Notes under the pieces: model-generated | Told to the model about the DNA's origin: nothing | Seen by the model: the letters and a program-made list of their open reading frames with translations, nothing else | Database searches by the model: none | Shown here: in pieces, positions 26,562 through 35,243 of the stretch | Layout of the letters: each line of letters begins with the position of its first letter | Position numbering within the stretch: the first letter of the stretch is position 1 | Program-made: the position numbers and the translations under genes | NCBI GenBank assembly: GCA_963801715.1 | Contig: CAWDGB010000007.1 | Span: 124,001-188,000 of the forward strand | Length of the DNA: 64,000 nt | Direction: 5' to 3' | Origin: CAVVJA01 sp963801715 | GTDB lineage: Bacteria; Actinomycetota; Actinomycetes; Mycobacteriales; Jatrophihabitantaceae

Positions 26562-27676
26562 GCACACGCGACCTACGGCGCGTCGAGGGTCGGCGCTGTG
26601 GGTCACCGGCAACGCCACGGTTCTCGCCGCGCTCACGCTCTGGCTGGTCGCGCGGGTGTTCGTCAGCAGTCCGGCCGCTGGCTCGGGCTCCGGCACGGAG
26701 ACGGCGCCGGCCGGCGGCCGTGTCGGCCGGGTCGGCCGGGTCGGCCGGGTCGGCGGGCGCATCACTGGCACCGCCGCCAGTGCCCAGCAGGGACGTGTTC
26801 CTGAAGCCGCCTGCACCCTACTTCGGGCTGACCACTCCCCAGGCACCCTGGTCCCGCAGCGAGCTGAACTCACTGGCGGCCAAAGCCGGAGCCCACCCGA
26901 CGATGATCCAGTTCTTCGTGAATTGGACGCAGGAGTTCCGGCCCGATGCGGTGTCCATGTGCTACAGCCAGCACGCGCTACCGCTGCTGTCCTGGGAGCC
27001 GTGGGCCGGCGTGAAGTCCGGCCAGAGCCAACCCACCTTCGCCCTGCGGCGCATCACGAGCGGGGCGTACGACGCCTACATCACAAAGTTCGCCCGCGGG
27101 ATCCGCGACCAGAGATGGCCGGTCGTTCTCAGTTTCGCGCACGAGATGAACGGCACTTGGTACCCGTGGTCTGAGAGCCGCTCGGGTAACCGGCCGGGCG
27201 AGTACGTCCAGGCGTGGCGGCACGTGCACGACATCTTCACCACGGTGGGCGCGACCAACGTCATCTGGGTATGGAGTCCCAACATCGTCCGCGCAGTCCC
27301 GCTGGTCAGCCTGGCCGACCTATACCCGGGCGACTCCTACGTGGACTGGTCCGGCATGGTCGGTTACGACTACGGGGAGCCGACCGCCGGAGAGGTCTTC
27401 GACCCCACGATCGCGCGGATTCGCGTGTTCACCCGCAAGCCCCTGCTAATCACCGAGACGGCGGCCGAACCCGGCCCGGTCAAGGCGGCGTGGACCGCAT
27501 CCCTGTTCCCCTGGCTGCGGAAGCACCGCGACGTGGTCGGCTTCACCTGGTTCGATCTCTCCAGAGCGGAAGGCGCGGTCAGGGACTGGCGGTTCAGCGC
27601 CGACCCGAGTACCGAACGGGCCTTCCACGACGGGATCGTGGAGTCGAACCTCGCTCCCCCGATCGCCTATGGGTGA
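26554..27676 (+). pseudogene. GH26 beta-mannanase-like secreted enzyme, apparent frameshift after signal anchor
   Basis: A GTG at 26554 overlapping the synthase stop opens a frame with a signal-anchor (TVLAALTLWLVARVFVSS) and a Ser/Gly-rich linker, which ends at 27174 without any domain. The catalytic domain is in the next frame: SRDVFLKPPAPYFG, SFAHEMNGTWYPW (acid/base Glu) and LLITETAAEPG (nucleophile Glu), both GH26 motifs, ending at 27676. Reading must shift by one base around 26700-26750, where a 9-bp tandem repeat and GC-rich runs occur. Alternatively the GH26 part starts at GTG 26720 without a signal. GH26 members cut beta-mannan or mixed-linkage glucan and could trim the polymer made by the neighbouring synthase. 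Confidence 0.75.
26722..26757 (+). repeat. 9-bp tandem repeat in the GH26 linker
   Basis: GTCGGCCGG occurs three times in tandem, followed by a variant GTCGGCGGG. The 9-bp unit encodes VGR in one frame and SAG in another, so copy number changes would not alter the frame. It lies at the place where the GH26 reading frame is broken. Confidence 0.85.
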
Positions 27677-29189
27677 GCGGAGGAACGACCTGTCGATACT
27701 GCGAGAGCAGCTCCTGGCACGCCCAGTCCGCCGGCTCCTTGCTGTCTGCTTGGTGATTGCTGTCGCAGTCGTCAGTTGTACGGTCTTCCGGGGTGGGAAA
27801 TCGCCGCGGGCGCCCGAGCGGCGGGCGGACAGCACGGTGACCGTCTCAGCCGACAGGGTGCTCGGCAGGTTCGACAACCCCGCCTGGTACGGCAACCAGA
27901 CCGGCCCCACGTATCCGCTAGGTCCCCGCGACCTTCAGGCGCTCGACGCCCTCGACGTCCACGTCGCGCGCGTCTGGGCACTACCACGTGGGTACTACAA
28001 CGCGACAACCCGTCGGTACGACTTCGACTTCGCCGCCGACGACGGATCGGCCGCATATCGCTACATGGACCAGCCGGCCCGCTACGCCCAACGGTTGCTC
28101 GTCAACCTCGGTGAGTGCGCTCCCCAGATCCTGACACTGTCCGCTCCGCGGACGTGTCGCGCGGTGCTACGCGACGGTCTCCTCGACTACAAGCGGCGCT
28201 ACCCATCGATCCAGTACGTAGAGCTCTTCAACGAGCCGGACAAGACCTGGGCTATACCCAGCGGGCACTGGGAGGGTCTGACCGTCGAGGACTACTACCG
28301 GTGGTACCGCATCGGGTACTCCGTGGTGAACGAGGTGAACCACCATCTTCACCCAGCGATCCCCCTGAGGTTAGGCGGTCCCGCGACCGCTACCTTCGAC
28401 GAGTCCTTCCTCCGGCGCTTCCTCGACTGGTACGCCCGCGACCCCGACCCGGCCAAGCGACTCGACTTCATCTCCTACCACCAATACAAGCACGGGGCTG
28501 ACCCAGCCCGGGTTGGGGCGGAGAAGCAGACCGTTCGGCGCTGGCTGTCCAGCCGCCGGCTCGACCCGGACACTCCGGTGTTCGTGACCGAATACGGGGT
28601 CTTCCCCGGGGACGCCACCGGGACAACGTTGAACGCCGACCTGCTCACCCAGGCCGCAGCGATGGAGACCCTTGCGTACTACTACATCAACAGCGGGATG
28701 GACCTCGAGATGCACTGGGCATACAGCCATCCCACCAATCCGCGCAAGTCCATGTTCGTCTCGGGTGTCGACGGCGCCGTCTACCCGTACGGCAACCTCC
28801 TGACGATGCAGAGCATGATGAAGGATCAGCAGGTATCCGCGACCAGCGACGGCCTCTCCCGGACCGGAATCGGAGTCAACGCCCTCGCCACGGTCGACGC
28901 CAGCGGGGTGGCTGTCCTGACCACCAACTATCAGGCCAACGGGGGCGAAGCCAGCCACGTCGTGTCCCTGCACGTTGACCGGCTGCCACCGCGGCTGGCG
29001 CACCGCCGGCTGCAGCTCGACCGGTACGTCATCGACTCGACGCACAGCAACTACGCGCATGACGCCTCGTCGTCCACTCTGGCTCGTGTGGAACGGCGGA
29101 TCATTCGCGCCGACGACCGCATCGAGACAGGCTTCCGGCTGGAGCCCAACGCGGTCACCCTCGTCGTGATCTCCGCCCTCCGCACCTGA
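27669..29189 (+). CDS. Clan-A glycoside hydrolase (GH39-like) lipoprotein
   Basis: The 506-residue protein starts with a basic segment and a hydrophobic helix ending in VAVVSC, a possible lipobox. The catalytic (beta/alpha)8 domain has YVELFNEPDKTW (acid/base Glu in NEP) and TPVFVTEYGVFPG (nucleophile Glu), with a beta-sandwich C-terminus (VVSLHVDRLPP). This is closest in type to GH39 xylosidase/iduronidase enzymes. The ATG overlaps the preceding GH26 stop by 8 bp, so it is the last gene of the four-gene exopolysaccharide operon and probably acts on the exported polymer at the cell surface. Confidence 0.8.
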   Translation: MGERRNDLSILREQLLARPVRRLLAVCLVIAVAVVSCTVFRGGKSPRAPERRADSTVTVSADRVLGRFDNPAWYGNQTGPTYPLGPRDLQALDALDVHVARVWALPRGYYNATTRRYDFDFAADDGSAAYRYMDQPARYAQRLLVNLGECAPQILTLSAPRTCRAVLRDGLLDYKRRYPSIQYVELFNEPDKTWAIPSGHWEGLTVEDYYRWYRIGYSVVNEVNHHLHPAIPLRLGGPATATFDESFLRRFLDWYARDPDPAKRLDFISYHQYKHGADPARVGAEKQTVRRWLSSRRLDPDTPVFVTEYGVFPGDATGTTLNADLLTQAAAMETLAYYYINSGMDLEMHWAYSHPTNPRKSMFVSGVDGAVYPYGNLLTMQSMMKDQQVSATSDGLSRTGIGVNALATVDASGVAVLTTNYQANGGEASHVVSLHVDRLPPRLAHRRLQLDRYVIDSTHSNYAHDASSSTLARVERRIIRADDRIETGFRLEPNAVTLVVISALRT

Positions 29190-29556
29190 GCGCGGTCGTA
29201 CGTCTAGTCAGCTCGGTTAGTTCGCCCGGCGCGCCACGGCCCATGAGTTGGACGAGCTCACGGATCCGTGTCACGCGCCCATGCGTGGGTGACGAGCATC
29301 CCTGGTCAGTCGCTCGGCGTTGGGCGATGCTTAGAACCGGCCACTCCTTCGTGGGGTGCGGTCGAATAAGGGACGGGTGATCGATCGCCCACGCCGAGGA
29401 TCTTTGCGCAGAGCTTCGATGCCCGTTCCCTGAGGACTTCCCGCCACTCATCGGGGCGAGGCCTAGCAGGAGCGCCGGGCGTACACCGATCACGACGACG
29501 CAGCGCCATCCCGGCCACTCAGCACGGAGACCAGGTCACCATTCAAGACTTTAACC
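29190..29556. other. Intergenic region after the exopolysaccharide locus
   Basis: No gene is supported in these 367 bases. Confidence 0.45.
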
Positions 29557-29841
29557 ATGACGGACTACCGCATCGTCTGCGTGAACATGCAAGCGGGACA
29601 CGGACATATCGAGTCCGTGGGGACAGGTATGCGTGACGGTTACTACGGCCAGCGCCTCGCTGTATAGCAGGTCTACAACGCAATCGACGCTGGCCATTCG
29701 TTCCGCATTCGAAGCCGCACTGGCCGCGACTGCACAGTCGTTGCCAAGTTCTCCTGCGCTAATTGTGGTAGGCCGACGCTTCGATCCCACACAGATGGAT
29801 CTTGGGACAACAAGCTCGACGACCTAAGGGGCTGTAACTAG
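29557..29841 (+). pseudogene. DUF3892 protein interrupted by an in-frame TAG
   Basis: From ATG 29557 the frame reads MTDYRIVCVNMQAGHGHIES, then TAG at codon 37 (29665-29667), then continues QVYNAIDAGHSFRIRSR, CANCGRPTLRSHTDGSWDNK and LDDLRGC before TAG 29839. Both halves fit a DUF3892 domain (final DG-W-N-L-L-C pattern) in one unbroken frame, so a single nonsense mutation is the simplest explanation. Confidence 0.65.
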
Positions 29842-30197
29842 CCGATCTCGATCATCCGACTGTCTAGCGAGCGGATCGAGTCTGAGCGATCCGCTCGCTT
29901 ACATCGAAAGCTTCCGAAGTAACTCGGCCGGCTAACCACACCAGCACGAGATTCTGACCTCGCCGACGTGCTAACACCTGCCCGCCCGCGTGCCGACTGG
30001 TCGTGCGCCGATCCTGTCGGGGGAGTCGCTTCATCGGCGGCGACCGCTCACCGGTTGAACGTTGGCAGTTTGCGCAGGGACAGAAGCGGCGAGCATCGCC
30101 AGTCAATCGGTCGGATTCGACCGATTGAGCGTGAGGAGATTCGGGAATACCGCAGGTGGTTGAGCAGTAGCCGTAACCCGACCTAGCTGGAGGGGCC
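29842..30197. other. Upstream region of the hemerythrin gene
   Basis: No gene is supported. An inverted repeat lies at 30104-30127 and GGAGGGG precedes the hemerythrin start. Confidence 0.45.
30104..30127. promoter_or_regulatory. Inverted repeat upstream of the hemerythrin gene
   Basis: CAATCGGTCG (30104-30113) and CGACCGATTG (30118-30127) form a perfect 10-bp stem with a 4-base loop, 70 bases before the hemerythrin start. It could be an operator; no T tract follows, so a terminator is less likely. Confidence 0.55.
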
Positions 30198-30698
30198 ATG
30201 TCCGCCGATGCCATCGTGCTGCTCAAGGAAGAGCACAAGGAGATCCGCGCCTTGTTCCGCAAGTTCGAACAAACCGGAGGGGACGCATCGACACGTCAGG
30301 GTCAGATTGTCGACAGCATCCTCGAAGCGCTGACCGTGCATACATACCTCGAGAACGAGCTGATGTACCCGCGGGTGCGTGAACTGCTGCCCGACCTCGG
30401 GGACGACGTGCTGGAGTCCTACGAAGAGCACCACATCGCTGATGTGCTGTGCTCCGAGTTGGCCGCGCTTAGTCCGGACAGCGACCGGTTCCATGCCAAG
30501 ACCATGGTGCTTATTGAGTCGGTTACGCATCACATGGATGAGGAGGAGCAGGATTGGTTCCCCAAGGTGCGTGACGGCTTGGGCCGCAAGAAGTTGCAAG
30601 AACTCGGAGCCGAGATGATCGAGCTTGAGAAAAAGGCTCCCCGATCACCGACACAGCCGAGCGCGGTGAAGAAGACCATCGACGCGTTGATCAAATGA
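30198..30698 (+). CDS. Hemerythrin HHE domain protein
   Basis: The 166-residue protein is a four-helix HHE hemerythrin: LLKEEHKEIRALFRKFE (first His), ALTVHTYLENELMYPRV (H...E), EEHHIADVL and VTHHMDEEEQDWFP (last ligands). The di-iron site binds oxygen or reactive species. The start follows GGAGGGG. The lysine-rich C-terminal tail (about 30 residues) has no domain. Confidence 0.92.
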   Translation: MSADAIVLLKEEHKEIRALFRKFEQTGGDASTRQGQIVDSILEALTVHTYLENELMYPRVRELLPDLGDDVLESYEEHHIADVLCSELAALSPDSDRFHAKTMVLIESVTHHMDEEEQDWFPKVRDGLGRKKLQELGAEMIELEKKAPRSPTQPSAVKKTIDALIK

Positions 30699-31332
30699 CC
30701 ATGCACCGGTGATCGGGCCGAAGCGCCCGATCGGTCCGTGCTCTGACAATCAGTCTGTCAATCAACCCAGTCATCCGCTGCTAACGAAGAACGCACCCGT
30801 GGCAAATAACCATAGATCAGCAACGCCACCATCATCGCCGGCTCGAACGCCGGCCGACCCGACCCTGACCATCCTCGCGATACACACCGGTAAACGTCAG
30901 CAAGTCAGCCCGCTCGACCGCATCGAGGGCCAGCAAGACGACAGCGCCCCTGTCGGCTTCCTCCTCCGGCAGCGGCGTGTTTCATCGCCGCGTTCGTTGG
31001 GTATATCTTCGTTCGTTGGGAATATCTATTGGTTGGGAAATCTATGTTGGGAATATCTATTGGTCAACGGGCCGGCGGCTACCGGTCGCGAATTGGTGTG
31101 CGACATTCGCCGGGGCCAGTTGTCTAGTTGGCCGTGGTAATGACGCTGCCAGCGTTCTTTCTCGCAACCCGCCGCCCCGATCCGAAATCGCCTTTCCCCG
31201 GACCACAACGTGGCTGGATCCTGCGGTCGCACTGCCGCCCCTGCGGCCTGCACCCGCAGCGTGACCCAGCTCGTCGCCGACCTGGTCGCTGCGCAGCTCG
31301 CGCGGCACCACTTCAGATAAGGACATCTGGCC
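30699..31332. other. Gene-free stretch with iteron-like AT-rich repeats
   Basis: No gene is recognised in these 634 bases. Around 30996-31063 lies an AT-rich cluster of direct repeats listed separately. Confidence 0.5.
30996..31063 (+). repeat. Four imperfect direct repeats, GTTGGGAATATCTAT type
   Basis: Copies begin at 30996, 31015, 31032 and 31046, each with GTTGG(G) followed by AATATCTAT or a variant. Spacing is 19, 17 and 14 bases. The AT-rich motif stands out from the GC-rich surroundings and resembles iteron or regulator-binding arrays. Confidence 0.8.
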
Positions 31333-31719
31333 ATGGCTTCCACGACACGCTCGCCCCGCACACCGGCGGCTACCGCCGCACCTCCTGCCAAGGCAGCGTC
31401 GAAAACCGGCGCACCCCGCAAGACGACCGCCAATACTGCCACACCCCGCACTCGCAAGGCCACGCCGAAACCGGCCGGCGGCACCACGCCGAAACCCCCG
31501 ATCCGCCCCCAGGAGGCGCTGGACCACGCCGCCCGGACCGAGAAGCAGCTGAGATCCAAGCTGAAGGAGCACATCAAGACCATCGACACCGCCAAGGGCG
31601 ACCTCGACGACCGCGCGGCTGACCTCAAGAAGCTAAAGTCGCAGCTGAAGACCGCGAAAAGAGCCCGCAAGCAGACCGCGAAGAAACTACGCACCGACGC
31701 CGGGGCCAGCACCAAGTAA
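31333..31719 (+). CDS. Small basic alanine/lysine-rich coiled-coil protein
   Basis: The 128-residue product has a Pro/Ala/Thr/Lys-rich N-terminal half (about 60 residues, resembling histone-like tails) and a lysine-rich heptad-like helix (ALDHAARTEKQLRSKLKEHI to QLKTAKRARKQTAKKL). It has no recognised domain; nucleic-acid binding or envelope scaffolding are possible. AAGGA lies about 8-10 bases upstream. Confidence 0.6.
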   Translation: MASTTRSPRTPAATAAPPAKAASKTGAPRKTTANTATPRTRKATPKPAGGTTPKPPIRPQEALDHAARTEKQLRSKLKEHIKTIDTAKGDLDDRAADLKKLKSQLKTAKRARKQTAKKLRTDAGASTK

Positions 31720-31864
31720 GCCGCGTCGAACACAGTCCGACATCTGTACTACGGCGTGCCCCGCCGGGTTCGCCACCGCCATCGACGGCACGGCCGACCG
31801 GACGACCTGACCTATCTCCGCTCTACCGGCACCGTGCGACTCCCAGGAAGGGATCCGTTCTCCG

Positions 31865-32062
31865 ATGTGGGTATTCCTCTCCGCCCGACTACGAACCTGG
31901 CTGCTAATCGCCGTCGCCCTCCCGCTCGCCCGAACCCTCGTGCACCGCGCCGCCGCAAGCACACAACGCCGCCGCCCCGGCACCGCCCTCGGCACATGGC
32001 TACAGCGGGCGGACGCCGCACTGATAGCGACCAGTCGGCGCGCCAGCCGCCGCCGCCGCTGA
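31865..32062 (+). CDS. Small basic membrane protein
   Basis: The 65-residue product has one hydrophobic segment (LRTWLLIAVALPLARTLVH) followed by a strongly basic tail ending RRASRRRR. AGGAAGGGAT lies about 10-15 bases before the ATG. The pattern recalls small actinobacterial membrane proteins of unknown function. Confidence 0.5.
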   Translation: MWVFLSARLRTWLLIAVALPLARTLVHRAAASTQRRRPGTALGTWLQRADAALIATSRRASRRRR

Positions 32063-32665
32063 CGGCAACGCCCTGCCGAAGTCCGAGAATCGATTGACGC
32101 GAATCCGCACGAGGCTTCCGTACTGACCGCTGCGGAGCAGTTCACGAAGCGGTGCCCGAACTTGCTCGCCGACAGCCTGGGCCGAGCCGTGTACCCGAGG
32201 AACATGAATGACGTGCACCGCAGCCGGTAGGTGTTCCGCGCGAAGGTGGGCACGACCGCCTCCGTCCTCCACGATTCGCAACGGCCGCCACCAGCCGCCC
32301 CGCATTCGGCGGACGCGCCTGCCACTCCTGCATGTCGGAGATGACCGCGTCGGTCACCCGCGGCACTTGACAAGCGGTTTCAAAAGTGTCGGCGCCACCC
32401 CCGATGAGGCTGCCAACGCGCAGCGGCAGCTGGGCGTCCTGCAGTGGGTCACTCGGGTTCTCACCGGTGCGCTGGCGATCTTCGGCCCCGCAATAGGGCG
32501 AGCAGCGGCGACCGGGTGAGCGATGCGCGGCGTCGGCAAGAAGCTTTACCGAGGCGCAGACGCTATCCCCAGCTAGCCGCGCTCCCATTCCGGGACGTGT
32601 CAGTCGCCGACGAGAGCGTCAAGGCAAACTTGACGCGAGACATGTGTCAATGAAACCTTGACGTC
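32063..32665. other. Gene-poor stretch with a probable protein relic and an operator-like repeat
   Basis: Near 32390-32519 a plus-strand frame reads ATPDEAANAQRQLGVLQWVT and LTGALAIFGPAIG before TGA 32517, which looks like the membrane C-terminus of a decayed small protein. The inverted repeat at 32617-32635 is listed separately. Confidence 0.4.
32617..32663. promoter_or_regulatory. TTGAC-type inverted repeats upstream of the C45 gene
   Basis: CGTCAAG-N5-CTTGACG (32617-32635) is a perfect inverted repeat. A second, weaker copy TGTCAA-N7-TTGACG is at 32645-32663, right before the ATG. Two spaced copies suggest a regulator binding region overlapping the promoter. Confidence 0.6.
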
Positions 32666-33955
32666 ATGAGGCCTTGCGATCAGCTCAATCACATGACCGC
32701 CGCCGAGATCGAGTGTCTGGTCGAGCGCAGCCTAGGGCACTTAGGGGCGGGTCAGGACGCCGCTGCCCTGCCGGTGCTGATGCGACTGGCGCGATCGGTG
32801 GGCACGGCGATCGGCACTGCCAGCACGCACCTGGGCTGGACAGATCGGCAGCGGCTGCCATGGTCCGCAGCGGCGGCGATGAAAGACGCCGAGCGGCTGC
32901 ACGCGTCGGGTTCGTCGGTCTCCGGCGCGGACAACTCTCACGCTCCGTCAGCTTGCCTCACGTTCTACGGCATCAATGAGTCGGTGCCCGGACCGAGGTG
33001 GAAGGCGCTGTTCGAGGCAACCTGGCCGGACTATCGCTCCTGGTATCTGCGCGAAGGACACGGCGCTCGTCCCAGCCTCGCAGTTGCGCGTTGCCAATTG
33101 GAGCGGTACATGCCCGAGCTCGCGCCGACCTGGGAGCGCCTCGTCGAGCTGACAGACGGCGACGAAACCGCCGCACGCATGCTCACGTTGTATGACCCGC
33201 CGCGGTTTTGCCCCGGCTGCTCCCAGGCGGTGCTGATTGGCCCAACGCCAATGCTGGTCCGTAACTACGACTACGACCCAGGTTTGTGCGAGCGGGTGGT
33301 GTACTCCACCGCCTTCACCGGCCGGCGCGTCATCGGAATGGGCGATTGCCTCTGGGGACTGCTCGACGGCATGAACGAGCGAGGACTGGCGGTCTCGCTC
33401 GCCTTCGGCGGCCGCGAGGACACAGGCAAAGGGTTCGCTATCCCGCTGGTGGTCCGCTACCTGCTCGAGGTTGCCGAGACCGTCGCCGAGGTGATCGCGG
33501 TACTCACCCGAATTCCGGTGAACATGGCCTACAACCTGACCCTTCTCGACCGGAACGCGGACGTCGCGACGATCTTTGTCGCACCCGGCACCGCGCCGGA
33601 GGTTTCACGCCTGCGCGCGGCGACCAACCACCGCGGCACGATACCGGACCGGCCCGAGCACGCGTCGATATATCGCAGCGTCGAGCGCCAGCAGACTTTG
33701 CTTGATCTGCTTGCCGCAAAACCCGACCCACGGGCGCTGGTCGCCGCCTTCCAACGACCACCTGTGTACAACACGGCATACGCCAACGGTTTTGGCACGC
33801 TGTACACGGCGGCATACCGACCCGATGTCGGACGCGTCGACTATGTGTGGCCAGGCTCGACCTGGCAGCGCGGCTTCGGCTCGCCCGATGCGACGCACGC
33901 CGCCGCCCTCGCGGGCGGAAGCGGACAGTCAAGCTCGACTGAATCTGTGCCATGA
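32666..33955 (+). CDS. C45-family acyltransferase/autoproteolytic hydrolase with an extra N-terminal domain
   Basis: Residues from about 95 on match C45 (isopenicillin N acyltransferase-like) Ntn hydrolases: CPGCSQAVLIGPTPMLVRNYDYD holds the candidate nucleophile Cys, then GLLDGMNERGLAVSL and ATNHRG. They hydrolyse or transfer acyl groups from amides. The first 60 residues (EIECLVERSLGHLGAG, LMRLARSVGTAIGTASTHL) are not part of the family but resemble the small downstream HTH-like protein at 34017. An internal ATG at 32879 would give the C45 domain alone. Candidate operators precede the gene. Confidence 0.75.
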   Translation: MRPCDQLNHMTAAEIECLVERSLGHLGAGQDAAALPVLMRLARSVGTAIGTASTHLGWTDRQRLPWSAAAAMKDAERLHASGSSVSGADNSHAPSACLTFYGINESVPGPRWKALFEATWPDYRSWYLREGHGARPSLAVARCQLERYMPELAPTWERLVELTDGDETAARMLTLYDPPRFCPGCSQAVLIGPTPMLVRNYDYDPGLCERVVYSTAFTGRRVIGMGDCLWGLLDGMNERGLAVSLAFGGREDTGKGFAIPLVVRYLLEVAETVAEVIAVLTRIPVNMAYNLTLLDRNADVATIFVAPGTAPEVSRLRAATNHRGTIPDRPEHASIYRSVERQQTLLDLLAAKPDPRALVAAFQRPPVYNTAYANGFGTLYTAAYRPDVGRVDYVWPGSTWQRGFGSPDATHAAALAGGSGQSSSTESVP

Positions 33956-34016
33956 GTAGCATCCGCTCCGTTCCGCCTGGAACGTTGGCTTGACCTGCTG
34001 GCCTCAGTTGCCCAGC

Positions 34017-34280
34017 ATGACCGCTGTGCGATGGAATCGCGAAGCCCTGGATCGGGCCACGACCAACGAGGTGGCGAATCTGGCACAGGCCGCTCTCGAG
34101 TCCCTCGCCAACCGCAGCGACCGGGACGCCTTCGCGCAGCTGCTGAGGTTGGCCCAAATCAACGGCGAGTGCCTGGGGACCTCCGCACGGACACTCGCCG
34201 AGCATGGTTCGTGGTCAGACGTCGCGGACATGACCGGCACTACCAAGCAGGCGGCGTGGTCCCGCTGGCGAGTTCACTGA
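34017..34280 (+). CDS. Small HTH-like protein, paralogous to the N-terminus of the C45 protein
   Basis: The 87-residue product has a helical N-terminal half (EVANLAQAALESLANRSDRD, LLRLAQINGECLGTSARTL) and a candidate helix-turn-helix, WSDVADMTGTTKQAAWSRW. Its first half aligns by eye with residues about 12-55 of the C45 protein upstream. The start could be ATG 34017 or a further upstream TTG. Function is likely DNA binding, by inference only. Confidence 0.55.
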   Translation: MTAVRWNREALDRATTNEVANLAQAALESLANRSDRDAFAQLLRLAQINGECLGTSARTLAEHGSWSDVADMTGTTKQAAWSRWRVH

Positions 34281-34895
34281 TCCACCGGCGATAACCGGGA
34301 ACTTCGTCCTGCTCGGCCCAGTCGACGGCACGCTGTGTTGATCACGTGCCACCGCTGGCGATGGCCTACCACGATCGCGGCACGTCGCCTCGCACGGCCG
34401 AACGGCTCGGCGAGCAGGCAGGATATGCCTGTCGATGGCAACGCGAGCAGCCGCTTCGTGTTGACCGACCCGTCGGATTCGTCGACGTTGTCAGACGTCG
34501 ACCGCACGGAGTCGGTCGACCGTCGTTTCGGGGATAAGCGTCCCAACCTGCGTCACCTCGACGCCGCCGGCTACCAGGCCCTCGGTCAGCAGACTGGTGG
34601 CGAGCTCCCAAGGACCGTGATGCCGCGGCGGAGTGCGCCAAGCGATCGGCGCCAGCATGGCCACCCTCACTCATCGAGAAATCCCATGCGAGACTAAATC
34701 GCCTGAACGGTGACCAACGAGTCCGAAGAGTCGGCTACGAACCCGTCGGCCGCCTTGGCCTGGGTTCATCGCTGACCGGGACGACCTGATGACGGCGGAC
34801 GCGACCTAATCAGCGACCGTAAACCACCTTTGGCAGGCTGCGCCGGCATTCCAGCGAGTGCTGACCGGCCGCGCCACTCGCCGACGCTGCACCAA
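34281..34895. other. Gene-free stretch
   Basis: No gene, RNA or repeat is supported in these 615 bases. The open frames lack family features. Confidence 0.45.
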
Positions 34896-35243
34896 TCATC
34901 TCGCTTCGCTCGGTTGCTCATCCGGGAGATCAGCATCGACCAAGGCGCTGGAGCCGGCCGCCCGGGTGGTCATGCCGTCAGTGCGTTCTTCGAGGCGTTG
35001 CAGAGATTCGGCGTCGCCGAGCGGCACCGTCGCTTCCAAGTGGGTACCGCCTTGCAGTTCGGGCAGGTCCAAGACCGCATCAACCAGACTCGCCCTGCTC
35101 CCCACCGGTAGATGCCCTGATTCCGCCTGCAACGACGCCTGAACTGTGCGTGAATTCCCCGGCGAGGTCGTTACCTGCGCCGACGCGATAACGCGCTCAT
35201 CCTCGCTGACTTCGACATGCCGGTGCGCGGGTTGGTCAGCCAT
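34896..35243 (-). CDS. Conserved actinobacterial hypothetical protein
   Basis: The 115-residue product has a regular alternating strand-helix pattern: HVEVSEDERVIASAQV, TVQASLQAESGHLPVGSRAS, LVDAVLDLPEL and ATVPLGDAESLQRLEER. I recall similar proteins from actinobacteria but cannot name a family. The ATG at 35243 follows GGCAGGAG. It is likely cytoplasmic. Confidence 0.6.
   Translation of the reverse strand: MADQPAHRHVEVSEDERVIASAQVTTSPGNSRTVQASLQAESGHLPVGSRASLVDAVLDLPELQGGTHLEATVPLGDAESLQRLEERTDGMTTRAAGSSALVDADLPDEQPSEAR

Noticed and set aside
26722..26757. Phase variation by tandem-repeat slippage in the GH26 gene
   Set aside because: The unit is 9 bp (three codons), so gain or loss of units cannot switch the frame.
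25019..27676. An 885-codon open frame spanning the GT2 gene and GH26 domain
   Set aside because: Its first two thirds are out of frame with the GT2 motifs; only the last third is real (GH26).
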